From contig CAMIIP010000008.1 in NCBI GenBank assembly GCA_946222285.1, forward strand, positions 1 to 56,375: a stretch of DNA of 56,375 nt. Reading direction: 5' to 3'. This stretch comes from an uncultured Rothia sp. Its GTDB lineage: Bacteria > Actinomycetota > Actinomycetes > Actinomycetales > Micrococcaceae. The notes under the pieces are model-generated. The model saw only the letters and a list, made by a program, of their open reading frames with translations. It made no database searches and was not told where the DNA came from. Within the stretch, counting starts at the first letter, position 1, and each line of letters starts with the position of its first letter. Made by a program: the position numbers and the translations under genes. This document shows, piece by piece, positions 33,723 through 42,742 of the stretch.

Positions 33723-33780
33723 CGACTCCTGTGTTCTCCTGCGACGGATACATACCCGTCGCAGGAGAACTCAGGAGTCG
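33723..33780. repeat. Long palindrome E between divergent genes
   Basis: 25-base arms (33723-33747 and 33756-33780) match at 24 of 25 positions, with an 8-base loop (ATACATAC). The arms contain CGACTCCTG and TTCTCCTGCGACGG. It is between the divergent DUF192 and DUF1648 genes, so it is not a terminator for either. Confidence 0.85.
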
Positions 33781-33863
33781 TAAGAAATAGTCGATGACGG
33801 CGACGCCGCGCCCGGGTGCGCGGTAGAATAGGGAAAAGATGAAGAACAGGCTGGGAGAACGTC

Positions 33864-34427
33864 ATGACACAGAACCGTAATCCTCAACCGAATGTCTGGG
33901 AAGCCAACGAACCCCAGTTTTCTGCCCGCCAGAGCAAACCGAAACCTGAATCCCCGAAAAAGTCTTCTCGCGTACTCGAAGCGGTTGCGTGGGGCTTACT
34001 TGCGACCTCACTTCTTTATTTAGTTCTCACCTATATGAATTTGCCCCACGAGGTTCCTGTTCATTTTGGCCCCGATGGCAAAGCCGATGCCTGGGGGTCT
34101 AAGAAAGAATTTTTGGTGGGTCCCATTATTCTCATGGCTAGCACGGTACTGATAATTGTGCTTGCTCGTTTTCCTCAGATACATAACTTCCCCTTAGCCA
34201 TGCACACCGCTTCCGCCTGGCAGCAGTTTTATACCTACTCTCGCAACATGGTGCTGTGGCTGGCTATCGGAATGGGCTGCATTGGTTTGAATATCACCTT
34301 TTCTACCGCCCACTCCGAAAGCATCTCGGTGGGTAGTATGCTTTGGCCTCTAGCCATCGTCTTCTTGCCCATCGTTTATTACATCGTGAAGATGGTGAGA
34401 CTGGCGGGAAAGTCCCGGCAAAAGTGA
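33864..34427 (+). CDS. DUF1648 domain membrane protein
   Basis: A 187-residue membrane protein. A hydrophilic N-terminus of about 36 residues is followed by four membrane segments. The DUF1648 core is LPHEVPVHFGPDGKADAWGSKKEFLV, where the LPxxVPxHF pattern is characteristic. The function is unknown; some family members are sensors of membrane or envelope stress. SD GGGAGAA is 5 bases from the ATG. The TauE gene starts 20 bases later, and the two probably share a message. Confidence 0.82.
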   Translation: MTQNRNPQPNVWEANEPQFSARQSKPKPESPKKSSRVLEAVAWGLLATSLLYLVLTYMNLPHEVPVHFGPDGKADAWGSKKEFLVGPIILMASTVLIIVLARFPQIHNFPLAMHTASAWQQFYTYSRNMVLWLAIGMGCIGLNITFSTAHSESISVGSMLWPLAIVFLPIVYYIVKMVRLAGKSRQK

Positions 34428-34447
34428 GCATGGGCTAGTATCGAAGT

Positions 34448-35266
34448 ATGCTTGCCGATTCTTCCCTCTATCTCAGATTCTTTTTGATTCTCCTTGCCGG
34501 GTTCGGCGCGGGTTTTATTAATGCCATCGTAGGTTCGGGAACTCTGATTTCTTTTCCTGTGCTTCTGTTGCTGGGATTCCCGCCCCTGACCGCCAATATT
34601 TCAAGCGCTGTAGGTCTGGTGGCAGGAAACATTGCTGGCGCTTTCGGGTATCGGCAGGAAATTAAGCAGAATCTGCCGCTGATTAAGATGCTGGTTCCCA
34701 GCTCTATTCTGGGCGGGGCAACGGGGGCGAGCCTTCTGCTGGTGTTGCCTGCTTCGGCCTTCGATTTTGTGGTGCCATCCCTGGTGGCACTAGGGCTGCT
34801 CATGGTGGCCTTCGGTCCTTTGATTCAAAAGCGAGTAGCGGCGCGTTCTACAACGACCAAACCTGTTCTATCTAGCCAGCAGGCAGAAATCGGAGCTCTT
34901 CCTCGCGGTGGCAAGAGGATCGCGATTATCATTATTGTTTTTCTCTTGGGCATTTACGGTGGATACTTTGGAGCGGCTCAGGGTGTGCTGATGGTGGGCA
35001 TCCTCGGTGCCATGCTCACGATTTCCCTTCAGTCGCTGAACGCTGCGAAGAACTTTTTGGTTTCTTTCGTCAATATTCTGGCCTCAATTATTTTTATCTG
35101 CTGTTCGGGAGAACTCATCAACTGGTTCGTGGTGCTAGCTGTCGCGCTGGGCGCTTCGGTCGGTGGACTGGTTGGTGCCAAGGTTGGACGCCGTCTCTCG
35201 CCCGCCCTGCTACGCGGCGTCATCCTGGTGGTTGGCACAGGTGCTTTGATTAATCTCCTGGTATAG
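34448..35266 (+). CDS. TauE/SafE family sulfite exporter-like protein
   Basis: A 272-residue membrane protein of the TauE/SafE (DUF81) family with about 8 membrane segments. GFGAGFINAIVGSGTLISFPVLLLLGFPPLTANISSAVG is the repeat-1 signature, and GIYGGYFGAAQGVLMVGIL with NAAKNFLVSFVN the repeat-2 signature. Related proteins export sulfite or organosulfonates. The substrate is not determined here. It is 20 bases after the DUF1648 gene. Confidence 0.87.
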   Translation: MLADSSLYLRFFLILLAGFGAGFINAIVGSGTLISFPVLLLLGFPPLTANISSAVGLVAGNIAGAFGYRQEIKQNLPLIKMLVPSSILGGATGASLLLVLPASAFDFVVPSLVALGLLMVAFGPLIQKRVAARSTTTKPVLSSQQAEIGALPRGGKRIAIIIIVFLLGIYGGYFGAAQGVLMVGILGAMLTISLQSLNAAKNFLVSFVNILASIIFICCSGELINWFVVLAVALGASVGGLVGAKVGRRLSPALLRGVILVVGTGALINLLV

Positions 35267-35310
35267 CTCAGGCAGGGGTAGGGCTCTTTGCTGAGCTCTC
35301 CTTAAACAGT

Positions 35311-35337
35311 GAACTCCCCTCACAATGAGGGGAGTTC
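35311..35337. terminator. Hairpin between convergent tauE and manB
   Basis: Perfect 12-bp stem GAACTCCCCTCA (35311-35322) with complement (35326-35337) and CAA loop. No T-run is evident, so termination strength is uncertain. Confidence 0.6.
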
Positions 35338-35367
35338 GCCATGATATGGGAGGTTTACTGGTGCAGA

Positions 35368-36771
35368 TTAGCCGTTACGAACGATCTTCAGAATCTGATC
35401 GCGCACGCGCTCCATGGTGCCCTGATCCGGAGCCTCAAGGTTCAGTCGCAGGAAAGGCTCAGTGTTGGAGGGGCGCAGGTTAGCCCACCAGCCTTCGGTC
35501 TTGTGCTCGAACGTAACGCCGTCCATCTCGGAAACCTCTACGGAATCGCCGAATGCTTCGCGTACGCGAGCGATAGCGCCGTCCTTATCCTCAATCTCCG
35601 AATTAATCTCACCGGGGGAGAAATAGGGCTGGTATTCCGCACCAATCTCAGAGAGCTGCTTCTCAGAGTTACCGAGGACGGCGAGCACGTGCATCGCGGC
35701 GAGCATACCGGTATCAGCGTTGAAGAAGTCCTTGAAGTAGTAGTGAGCGGAGTGCTCGCCACCGAAAATACCACCCTCAGAAGCCATAACAGCCTTGATG
35801 AAGGAGTGGCCCACTCGGGTCTTGACCGAACGGCCGCCCAGCTTCTCTACAAGCTCAGGAACAGCCTTAGAAGTAATCAGGTTGTAAATAATAACGGGTT
35901 CTTCGTTACCCTCAGCCTGAGCACGTTTGATTTCGCGCTCTGCAACAATGGCGGTGATGGCTGAAGGCGAGACGGGCGCGCCTGTCTCATCGATGACGAA
36001 GCAACGGTCGGCGTCGCCGTCGAAAGCAAGACCAATATCGGCTCCGTGCTCCACAACTGCTTTCTGCAGATCAACCAGGTTAGCGGGTTCTAACGGGTTG
36101 GCGGGATGGTTGGGGAAGCTGCCGTCGAGTTCAAAGTAGAGAGGAATAATGTCTAGGGGCAGTCCGGGAAGAATGGAATCGCCCAATACTGCGGGGGTAG
36201 TCATGCCGCCCATACCGTTACCGGCATCTACTACTACCTTCAGCGGGCGGATGTCTGAGAGGTCAACGAGCTTGCGAAGGTACTCTGCGTAGTCCTTGAG
36301 AACGTCTTTTTCAGAGATGGTCCCCTGATTTTCAACGGCGGGAATTTCGCCGGAGTTGAGATACTGCTGGGCGAGGTCTCGAACGTCGAACAAACCGGTT
36401 TCTGACGAAATTGGAACGGCGCCAGCCTTAGCCATCTTCATGCCGTTGTACTCTGCAGGGTTGTGCGAAGCGGTGAAGGTTACGCCCGCTGCGTTTTCAA
36501 TGCCACAGGCAAAGTAGAGTTCATCGGTGGAAATCAGCCCGATTTTGACGATGTTAGCGCCACGAGCATTGGCTCCCTGCGCGAAAGCCTCAATGAATTC
36601 AGGGCCGGAGGGGCGCATATCGCTACCTACTAGGATGTTTTGGCCTGCGAGTTCCAAAACATCAACGAATGCTGCTGCGGTGGCACGAACGGTATCTGCG
36701 GTGATGGTCTCGCCCACCAAACCTCGTACATCGTAAGCCTTAAAGGATGCGGTTAAATCAATAGTATTCAC
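35368..36771 (-). CDS. manB: Phosphomannomutase/phosphoglucomutase
   Basis: A 467-residue alpha-D-phosphohexomutase that interconverts hexose 6- and 1-phosphates and thus supplies GDP-mannose or UDP-glucose pathways. Four family loops are visible: the phosphoserine TASHNPAEYNGMK (Ser102), the metal loop DGDADR, the sugar loop GEHSAHYYF and the phosphate loop RPSNTEPFLR. In the sugar loop the common G-E-x-S-G-H is G-E-H-S-A-H. It is divergent from manA (mannose-6-phosphate isomerase), which makes the mannose direction likely. Confidence 0.92.
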   Translation of the reverse strand: MNTIDLTASFKAYDVRGLVGETITADTVRATAAAFVDVLELAGQNILVGSDMRPSGPEFIEAFAQGANARGANIVKIGLISTDELYFACGIENAAGVTFTASHNPAEYNGMKMAKAGAVPISSETGLFDVRDLAQQYLNSGEIPAVENQGTISEKDVLKDYAEYLRKLVDLSDIRPLKVVVDAGNGMGGMTTPAVLGDSILPGLPLDIIPLYFELDGSFPNHPANPLEPANLVDLQKAVVEHGADIGLAFDGDADRCFVIDETGAPVSPSAITAIVAEREIKRAQAEGNEEPVIIYNLITSKAVPELVEKLGGRSVKTRVGHSFIKAVMASEGGIFGGEHSAHYYFKDFFNADTGMLAAMHVLAVLGNSEKQLSEIGAEYQPYFSPGEINSEIEDKDGAIARVREAFGDSVEVSEMDGVTFEHKTEGWWANLRPSNTEPFLRLNLEAPDQGTMERVRDQILKIVRNG

Positions 36772-36900
36772 ATGGTTATTCTACGGTGCGAAGGTTCCTT
36801 TGCGATGGGTAGTCAGAGATATTACTTTATATAATGAGGAACACTGTGCTGAGTCCCCTAAATCAGGGACGGTCTCTGCTGAATATGGTTGGATTATTAC
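36772..36900. promoter_or_regulatory. Divergent promoter region of manB and manA
   Basis: 128 bases between the divergent starts. It contains an AT-rich TTTATATAATG near 36829 that can serve as -10 for either strand, and a GTCCC/GGGAC stem (around 36855-36872) downstream of it in the manA direction. No operator can be named. Confidence 0.4.
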
Positions 36901-38079
36901 ATGGGTGAAATATTTCGTTTGAACAATAAGATTCAAAATTATGCGTGGGGATCGCATTCGACGCTTGCTGACATGCGCAATCTTCCCGTACCCAGCAAAC
37001 AACCCGAGGCTGAAGTCTGGGTAGGCGCTCATCCTTCCGCACCATCAGAAGTAGAGATCGACGGCGCTACTGTAGCTCTTGATGATTTGGTAAAGCGCTC
37101 GCCGAACCGTATTTTACCCTCCGGCACCTCTGACTTTCCTTTTCTTTTTAAGATTTTGGCGATTGATGCACCACTATCGATTCAGGTTCACCCCACTGAC
37201 GCTCAGGCGCAAGCAGGCTTTGCTCGTGAAGAAGCCGCCGGCATTCAGCTCGATGATCCTTCTCGTAATTACAAAGACCAGCATTCCAAGCCCGAAACGG
37301 TTATTGCGCTCTCACCTATGCGGATTTTAACGGGCGTACGCCCCCCAGCAGAACTAGACACTATTGCTGAAGCTTTTGAACTGTCCTGGTTATCCGCGAT
37401 CACGTCCGCTAAATCTGCTAAAGATATACTCGTTTCTATTATTACGATGGATGAAGACGATGCCCATCGCGCCGCACAAGCTACGGTTGCTGGAGCGCGC
37501 CGCTGGGGAGCGTCGTCGGAATCTGTGCCCCTGCTCGATCACCTGGTTGAACTGATAGAGACCATCTGCGAAAAATGTTGCGACGATACCGGCTTGTTGA
37601 TAGCGGTAGCAATGAATCTCTTAAATCTTGAACCCGGCGATGCGGCGTTCACACCCGACGGGCAAGTTCATGCCTATATTTCGGGTACAGCTATTGAAAT
37701 CATGAACCCTTCAGATAATGTGCTACGTGCGGGGCTAACTCCTAAGCACATTGATGCTACAGAACTCATGAAAATTTTACGAGAAGATCAGAGAGCTCCG
37801 CAGATTCAAAGGGCAGAGCCAGATAATGCGGAGGTAGGTGTATTTTCCCTGTGGGATGAGCGTATGAGCGTTACTCGGGTGCGCCTATCTGAGGGCGAGG
37901 AAGTGAAGCTGGATGTACACGGCACTGCAACAGCGCTAGGTACCCGGGGCGAACTCACCTTCATCTCTGCGGATCAGGCTCTCACGATTAACCCGATTGA
38001 ATCTTTCTTGCATATCGGTAGTGATACTTCCCTTATCGTCAGGGGAGCGGGTGAGGCTTTTATTGCCTCCTATGTGTAG
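36901..38079 (+). CDS. manA: Mannose-6-phosphate isomerase, class I
   Basis: A 392-residue zinc enzyme that interconverts fructose 6-phosphate and mannose 6-phosphate. The family signatures are QNYAWGSH at the start, FLFKILAIDAPLSIQVHPTD (zinc site), DQHSKPE, and FTPDGQVHAYISGTAIEIMNPSDNVLRAGLTPKH. The first ATG (36901) starts MGEIFRLNNKIQNYAWGSH and is preferred to TTG 36889. Divergent from manB. Together they link central metabolism to mannose-based glycoconjugates. A GH76-like protein elsewhere in the window has an alpha-mannan-type fold, though no link is shown. Confidence 0.92.
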   Translation: MGEIFRLNNKIQNYAWGSHSTLADMRNLPVPSKQPEAEVWVGAHPSAPSEVEIDGATVALDDLVKRSPNRILPSGTSDFPFLFKILAIDAPLSIQVHPTDAQAQAGFAREEAAGIQLDDPSRNYKDQHSKPETVIALSPMRILTGVRPPAELDTIAEAFELSWLSAITSAKSAKDILVSIITMDEDDAHRAAQATVAGARRWGASSESVPLLDHLVELIETICEKCCDDTGLLIAVAMNLLNLEPGDAAFTPDGQVHAYISGTAIEIMNPSDNVLRAGLTPKHIDATELMKILREDQRAPQIQRAEPDNAEVGVFSLWDERMSVTRVRLSEGEEVKLDVHGTATALGTRGELTFISADQALTINPIESFLHIGSDTSLIVRGAGEAFIASYV

Positions 38080-38087
38080 GAATATTG

Positions 38088-38154
38088 CCGTCATCCTGGT
38101 TTAGCTCCGCTATCCGTAGTTATAACCAAGGAGAGCGAAGCTAAACCAGGACGG
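38088..38154. repeat. Palindromic repeat, copy D (67 bp)
   Basis: It shares TTAGCTCCGC-x-ATCC and TATAACC with copies B and C, and its own arms (CCTGGTTTAGCT... with AGCTAAACCAGG) are inverted. It lies 9 bases after the manA stop codon. Confidence 0.7.
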
Positions 38155-38248
38155 AAATAAAGATATCTCCTTGAAGCATCGGGAAGAAAACTTCTAAGAT
38201 TTCATATTTAGTGATGCAAATCATCTTTTAGTAGATAATATATAAGGG

Positions 38249-38280
38249 CTGGTACAGGCTCAAAGGCGACCTGTATCCAG
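38249..38280 (+). other. Hairpin in the leader of the ACT/PFL genes
   Basis: CTGG-TACAGG (38249-38258) pairs with CCTGTA-T-CCAG (38270-38280), 10 bp with one bulged T, and an 11-base loop (CTCAAAGGCGA). It is 30 bases before the ACT gene and after an AT-rich promoter-like stretch (GATAATATATAAG). Function unknown. Confidence 0.35.
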
Positions 38281-38308
38281 CTGAGATATATCTTCTAGAA
38301 GGAGAAGC

Positions 38309-38578
38309 ATGAAAATTATTTTGACGGTCACGGGGCTGGACCACGAGGGAATCATCGCGGCAGTTACCGCTCAACTGAGTGAACATCACGTTAATATCGA
38401 GAACGTTTCACAGACCATCATGGACGGGTATTTCACCATGATTCTGCAAGGGACTTTTAAGGAAGATTCTCTCTCTATTACCGATCTGCAGGGGGCAATG
38501 GCGCCCATCGCTGAAGACCAGGGCGTGCAGATCCGTATTCAGTCAGACGCAATTTTCCAGGCCATGCACACACTCTAA
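38309..38578 (+). CDS. ACT domain protein
   Basis: An 89-residue single ACT domain, UPF0237-type: VTGLDHEGIIAAVTAQLSEHHVNIENVSQTIMDGYFTM. ACT domains bind amino acids or other small ligands. Start ATG 38309 has AAGGAG 5 bases away. It is followed 9 bases later by the PFL family gene, and the two are nearly always paired in genomes, so they should form a complex or regulatory pair. Confidence 0.88.
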   Translation: MKIILTVTGLDHEGIIAAVTAQLSEHHVNIENVSQTIMDGYFTMILQGTFKEDSLSITDLQGAMAPIAEDQGVQIRIQSDAIFQAMHTL

Positions 38579-38587
38579 GGGGCTTTT

Positions 38588-39952
38588 ATGCTAAGCGATC
38601 TTTCGCAAAATATTCTTGAAACCCTGCAGATGATTGATGAGGATAAACTCGATATCCGCACGGTCACTATGGGTATCTCACTGCTGGATTGTGCTGACTC
38701 CAACGGTGAAGTAGCGCGCCAGAAAATTTATGACAAAATTACTTCACGAGCTGCTCATTTGGTGGAGGTTGCCGAAGGTATAGAAGCTGAATTAGGCATT
38801 CCGATTATCAATAAGCGTATCTCGGTGACTCCCATTGCGCTGGTTGCTGGTGCCTCTGATGATGAGGACTACGTTGAGTTTGCCCGCACCCTAGACGCTG
38901 CGGCGAAGGCAGTGGGCGTGAACTTTATCGGCGGTTTTACTGCACTCGTTGATAAGGGAGCTACCCCTGCTGATGAGAAGCTGATGCGCTCTATTCCGCG
39001 AGCACTCAATGAGACCGATGTGGTGTGCGCTTCGGTTAATATTGGTTCTTCGCGTGCCGGTATTAATATGAGCGCCGTCCGTACTATGGGTGAGGTTATC
39101 CGGCAGACGGCAGAAGGTTCTGCTGAAGCTCATGGCTTTGGGTGTTCTAAGCTCGTGGTTTTCGCCAACGCTGTCTCCGATAATCCTTTTATGGCGGGTG
39201 CATTCCACGGTGTTCAGGAGGCGGATACAGTGGTTTCGGTGGGTGTTTCTGGTCCTGGAGTGATCAAGCGTGCGTTAGAGACCGTGCGAGGAGAATCCTT
39301 TGATGCATGTGCTGAAACCATTAAAAAGGCTGCCTTCAAAATTACGCGTATGGGCCAGCTGGTCGGCACCCTCGCAGCCGAGCGTTTGGGCGTGGAATTC
39401 GGCATCGTTGATCTTTCACTGGCTCCCACCGCTGAGGTAGGCGACTCTGTTGCTCATGTGCTGGAGGAGATGGGACTGGAATCGGTGGGTACGCACGGTA
39501 CCGTTGCCGCTTTGGCTCTGCTGAACGACGCCGTCAAAAAGGGGGGTCTGATGGCTTGTTCGCACGTGGGCGGTCTTTCCGGCTCCTTCATTCCTATCTC
39601 TGAAGATATCGGCATGATTGAGGCAGCTGCAGCCGGTAAAATCACGCTCGATAAGCTCGAAGCGATGACCGCGATTTGCTCCGTAGGGTTGGATATGGTT
39701 GCTATTCCTGGTGATGCTACCGCCGCCACGATTTCAGCCATGATCGCCGACGAAGCGGCGATCGGCGTCATGAATCATAAAACCACTGCTGTTCGAGTGA
39801 TTCCTGCGATTGGCTTGGAAATTGGCGACATGGTGGAGTTCGGCGGACTTTTGGGACGGGCGCCAGTTATGCCCGCGCATGCGGAGTCGGCTGAGTTGTT
39901 TATTGCCAGAGGAGGGCGTATTCCCTCTCCTGTGCACGGTTTTAGAAACTAA
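38588..39952 (+). CDS. PFL family protein (UPF0210/DUF711)
   Basis: A 454-residue protein with the DUF711/PFL-like barrel; ISLLDCADSN, INKRISVTPIALV and FIGGFTALVDKG are recognisable blocks. It resembles pyruvate formate-lyase in fold but lacks a glycyl radical loop that I can see, and its activity is unknown. It follows the ACT protein and presumably works with it. A terminator follows after 31 bases. Confidence 0.87.
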   Translation: MLSDLSQNILETLQMIDEDKLDIRTVTMGISLLDCADSNGEVARQKIYDKITSRAAHLVEVAEGIEAELGIPIINKRISVTPIALVAGASDDEDYVEFARTLDAAAKAVGVNFIGGFTALVDKGATPADEKLMRSIPRALNETDVVCASVNIGSSRAGINMSAVRTMGEVIRQTAEGSAEAHGFGCSKLVVFANAVSDNPFMAGAFHGVQEADTVVSVGVSGPGVIKRALETVRGESFDACAETIKKAAFKITRMGQLVGTLAAERLGVEFGIVDLSLAPTAEVGDSVAHVLEEMGLESVGTHGTVAALALLNDAVKKGGLMACSHVGGLSGSFIPISEDIGMIEAAAAGKITLDKLEAMTAICSVGLDMVAIPGDATAATISAMIADEAAIGVMNHKTTAVRVIPAIGLEIGDMVEFGGLLGRAPVMPAHAESAELFIARGGRIPSPVHGFRN

Positions 39953-39983
39953 GGTATAGAGTCAAAGCAGGCAAGATGAGAAG

Positions 39984-40011
39984 CGGGACAGTCTCTTAAG
40001 AGATCGTCCCG
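39984..40011. terminator. Terminator after the PFL gene
   Basis: CGGGAC/GTCCCG arms around a perfect TCTCTTAAGAGA palindrome, then GTTTCGTAGTTTTG. It is in the convergent gap with the YczE-like gene. Confidence 0.7.
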
Positions 40012-40044
40012 TTTCGTAGTTTTGGGTAAGGTGACTTTGAGGGC

Positions 40045-40731
40045 TTATAAGTGCGGATTTGACCGGCGGGACAGGCTCCGGTGGCGCGGATCTAAGGGGA
40101 CGGTGAGCTTGGGCAGGAAGAATCCAATGACCGGGCCTGCCGCGAAAGCAAGCACAACGGTGCCGATTCCAAAATCGCCTCCGGCAAGAATGCCGATGAG
40201 TACTACGCTGACTTCTAGAACGGTACGAATCAGACCTGCCGAGCGTCCTGTAAGGCGCATGAGTCCGGTCATCAAACCATCGCGCGGACCTGAACCGAAT
40301 TGCGCTCCGATATAGAGCGCATCGGTGAAACCGAACAGTATGATTCCTGCTAGGAGGTAGAGGATCTGTCCAGTGAAATTGGCGGGATCAGGTAGAAACC
40401 GTAACGTGATATCAGATGAAATACCCACTAAAAACGCGTTGGCGATAGTTCCCAGCCCCGGCATTTCTTTAAGCGGAATCCATAGAAGCAAAACAATAAC
40501 TGAGGTAATAACTGTCAGCATGCCGTAACTCAAGGGAATATGGTTCATCAGTCCCAGGGTGAGAACGTCCCAGCTCATAGCGCCAAGACCGGCTTTGATA
40601 ATGAGCGCAACCGAGAAACCAAACCCTATGAGGCCTATGAATAGTTGTGGCAAGCGTAGCCCTAATTTTCCCGCACGCAATTGTTGCAGTGGGTTGAGAT
40701 GAGCCAAAGGCTTGGGGGTTGTTTGCGCCAT
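40045..40731 (-). CDS. YczE/YyaS/YitT family membrane protein
   Basis: A 228-residue protein with about five to six membrane segments. GFGFSVALIIKAGLGAMSWDVL is the family's characteristic first block, and SGPRDGLMTGL the second; both resemble YczE of Bacillus. The role is unknown; YczE affects surfactin-type secondary metabolism in Bacillus. It lies 32 bases downstream of holB on the same strand and may be co-transcribed, though with no functional link. Confidence 0.8.
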   Translation of the reverse strand: MAQTTPKPLAHLNPLQQLRAGKLGLRLPQLFIGLIGFGFSVALIIKAGLGAMSWDVLTLGLMNHIPLSYGMLTVITSVIVLLLWIPLKEMPGLGTIANAFLVGISSDITLRFLPDPANFTGQILYLLAGIILFGFTDALYIGAQFGSGPRDGLMTGLMRLTGRSAGLIRTVLEVSVVLIGILAGGDFGIGTVVLAFAAGPVIGFFLPKLTVPLDPRHRSLSRRSNPHL

Positions 40732-40763
40732 GGCTTCATCATATCCGGCTTGTACAGCGAAAA

Positions 40764-41909
40764 TTAGTTGCCGGTGACGAATCCTGCCATCATTGCTTCA
40801 AACGCGAGTTTGGCACTGGCATTGGTGGCGATACGGCGGCGGGTGAGCGAAACTCTATCGAGACGCTCTAGCGTTTTTACCTCGGTGGTGTTTGCTGCGT
40901 AACGCTGAAGTTCTTCTCGCAAATGTGTATTAATCAGCTCGGATCCGGTACGCATCTGAAGGGTGAGAACATCTCGAAAGACCGTTTGAATATCAATGAG
41001 AAAGCGGTCAAGCGTATCGGTTTTAATTCGACGTGCGCGCCGCTTTTGGTCTTCTTCAAGCTGGCGCAGTTGCGAACGCACAGAGGGTGTAACTTTTTCG
41101 CCCTCTTGCACTCCAAGCGTTGTCATTAACTGGGCTTTTTCTACCTCGTTCCGGGCCTCGGCGTCGGCTTCTGCTTCTTCGTCTGCGATAGTGATGAGGT
41201 CTTCTGCCGCTTTCATCGCTGCGGGGAGCGATCGGAGAGAAATGGGCATCCGTACCACGGTTTCACGGCGAGTGCGTGCTTCTTCGAGGGCGGCAAGACG
41301 GCGTGCTACTCCAATGTGTCCTTGGGCGAGGGCGGCGCAGTGTAGGGCAAGATTTTCGGTTATACCTTCGGAGACCAAAAGATTTACCACGTCTGCTCGT
41401 TGCGGTACTCGTAGTTTCACGGGGCGGCAGCGAGAACGAATGGTGATGAGAACGTCTACCGGGGACGGCGCACAGAGTAGCCAGATGGTGTGTGGTGGTG
41501 GTTCTTCAAGGGCTTTGAGGAGCACGTTGGAGGTGCGCTCAGGCATCCTGTCGGCGTCCTCAACGATCATTATGCGCCATCGACCCACAGCGGGTCGGTC
41601 TTGGGCTTTAACAACCAGCTCACGGGCCTCCTCGATTTTGATATTGGGGTTTTCGGTGGAGAAATGAGTGAGGTCTGCATGGGAGCCACTGAACACGGTT
41701 TGGCAGGATTTACAGTGACCGCAACCGCGGTCGGTAGGGTTGAGCTGGTCGCAGAGAAGGGCGGCGGCAAAGGCTAATGCGGCGGTTGAGCGACCTGAGC
41801 CTGCGGGTCCGGTAAAGAGCCAGGCATGGGTGGGCTGTTCTGCTGCTGCGGCTTGGGAGAGTTGATCCACAACGTCTGACTGGCCAACCAGCTGATTCCA
41901 TACACTCAT
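40764..41909 (-). CDS. holB: DNA polymerase III subunit delta-prime
   Basis: A 381-residue clamp-loader AAA+ subunit. Walker A is GPAGSGRSTAALAF (residues 34-47), the zinc site is CDQLNPTDRGCGHCKSC, and SRCRPVKLR carries the arginine sensor region (SRC). The C-terminal part is a longer helical domain. It loads the beta clamp onto primed DNA. Its start overlaps the last 4 bases of tmk (ATGA type). Confidence 0.9.
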   Translation of the reverse strand: MSVWNQLVGQSDVVDQLSQAAAAEQPTHAWLFTGPAGSGRSTAALAFAAALLCDQLNPTDRGCGHCKSCQTVFSGSHADLTHFSTENPNIKIEEARELVVKAQDRPAVGRWRIMIVEDADRMPERTSNVLLKALEEPPPHTIWLLCAPSPVDVLITIRSRCRPVKLRVPQRADVVNLLVSEGITENLALHCAALAQGHIGVARRLAALEEARTRRETVVRMPISLRSLPAAMKAAEDLITIADEEAEADAEARNEVEKAQLMTTLGVQEGEKVTPSVRSQLRQLEEDQKRRARRIKTDTLDRFLIDIQTVFRDVLTLQMRTGSELINTHLREELQRYAANTTEVKTLERLDRVSLTRRRIATNASAKLAFEAMMAGFVTGN

Positions 41910-42586
41910 AGTGCCTTCTCTTTCATAGCGGTGAGTACAGTCGCTAGAATTTCTCGATGCACATCTTCAATGCTTCTAGTTCCGTCGACAGTGGCATAGT
42001 TTTGTCTGCCAGCACGAGCTAATTTGCCGAAGGTTTGGTGGATGGTGCGATGGAATTCGTCAGGTTCTGATTCCATCCGATCAGCGGCTCCGCGAATGCC
42101 GCTTCGATTGCGCCCGTCCGACAAGGGCACATCGATAAAGACGGTGAGATCGGGAACCAGGTTTTTCGTTGCCCAGAGACTCAAATCGGTCACGGTTTCA
42201 ACGCCTAGCCCTCGACCAGCTCCCTGGTAGGCAGCAGAAGAGTCAATGTAACGGTCGCAAAGCACGATTTTTCCCGCAACTCGCGCGGGACGAATTAGCT
42301 GTTCTGCGTGGGCGGCACGCGAGGCAGCAAAAATCAGTGCTTCAGTGCGGGCATCTACAACACCGTTACCGTGGTTGAGAACAAGTTCGCGTAGCTTCTC
42401 ACCGATATCGGTGCCACCGGGCTCTCGGGTAGTGACGACGTCGTGCCCTGCCTCCCGAAGAGCCTCTGCCAGCAGAGCCACCTGGGTCGATTTGCCGGCG
42501 CCGTCGCCGCCTTCAAAGGCAATAAAAAGTCCGGGTTGGGTCGAAGAGGGAGTGGAATCCGGGATAAATTTCAGTGAGTCAGTCAC
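41906..42586 (-). CDS. tmk: Thymidylate kinase
   Basis: A 226-residue enzyme that phosphorylates dTMP to dTDP. The P-loop EGGDGAGKSTQ is near residue 25, DRYIDSSAAYQGAGRG is the DRY and substrate region, and GAADRMESE belongs to the lid. About 18 extra residues precede the core. It is coupled to holB, an order found widely (tmk-holB), and both are essential for replication. Confidence 0.95.
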   Translation of the reverse strand: MTDSLKFIPDSTPSSTQPGLFIAFEGGDGAGKSTQVALLAEALREAGHDVVTTREPGGTDIGEKLRELVLNHGNGVVDARTEALIFAASRAAHAEQLIRPARVAGKIVLCDRYIDSSAAYQGAGRGLGVETVTDLSLWATKNLVPDLTVFIDVPLSDGRNRSGIRGAADRMESEPDEFHRTIHQTFGKLARAGRQNYATVDGTRSIEDVHREILATVLTAMKEKAL

Positions 42587-42742
42587 CTCTCTAGAGTAGC
42601 AAGGAAGACCGGGGGAGAACTTACTCTATGTTATTGGCACAGAAGCGGGTTGAGGCTAAGAGCATGAGCAATTCTTCATCACTGCAGCCCGAGGCTTTTC
42701 TCTTTCTGAGCATGTAGCTCAAAAATCCGATAGGTTAAAGGC

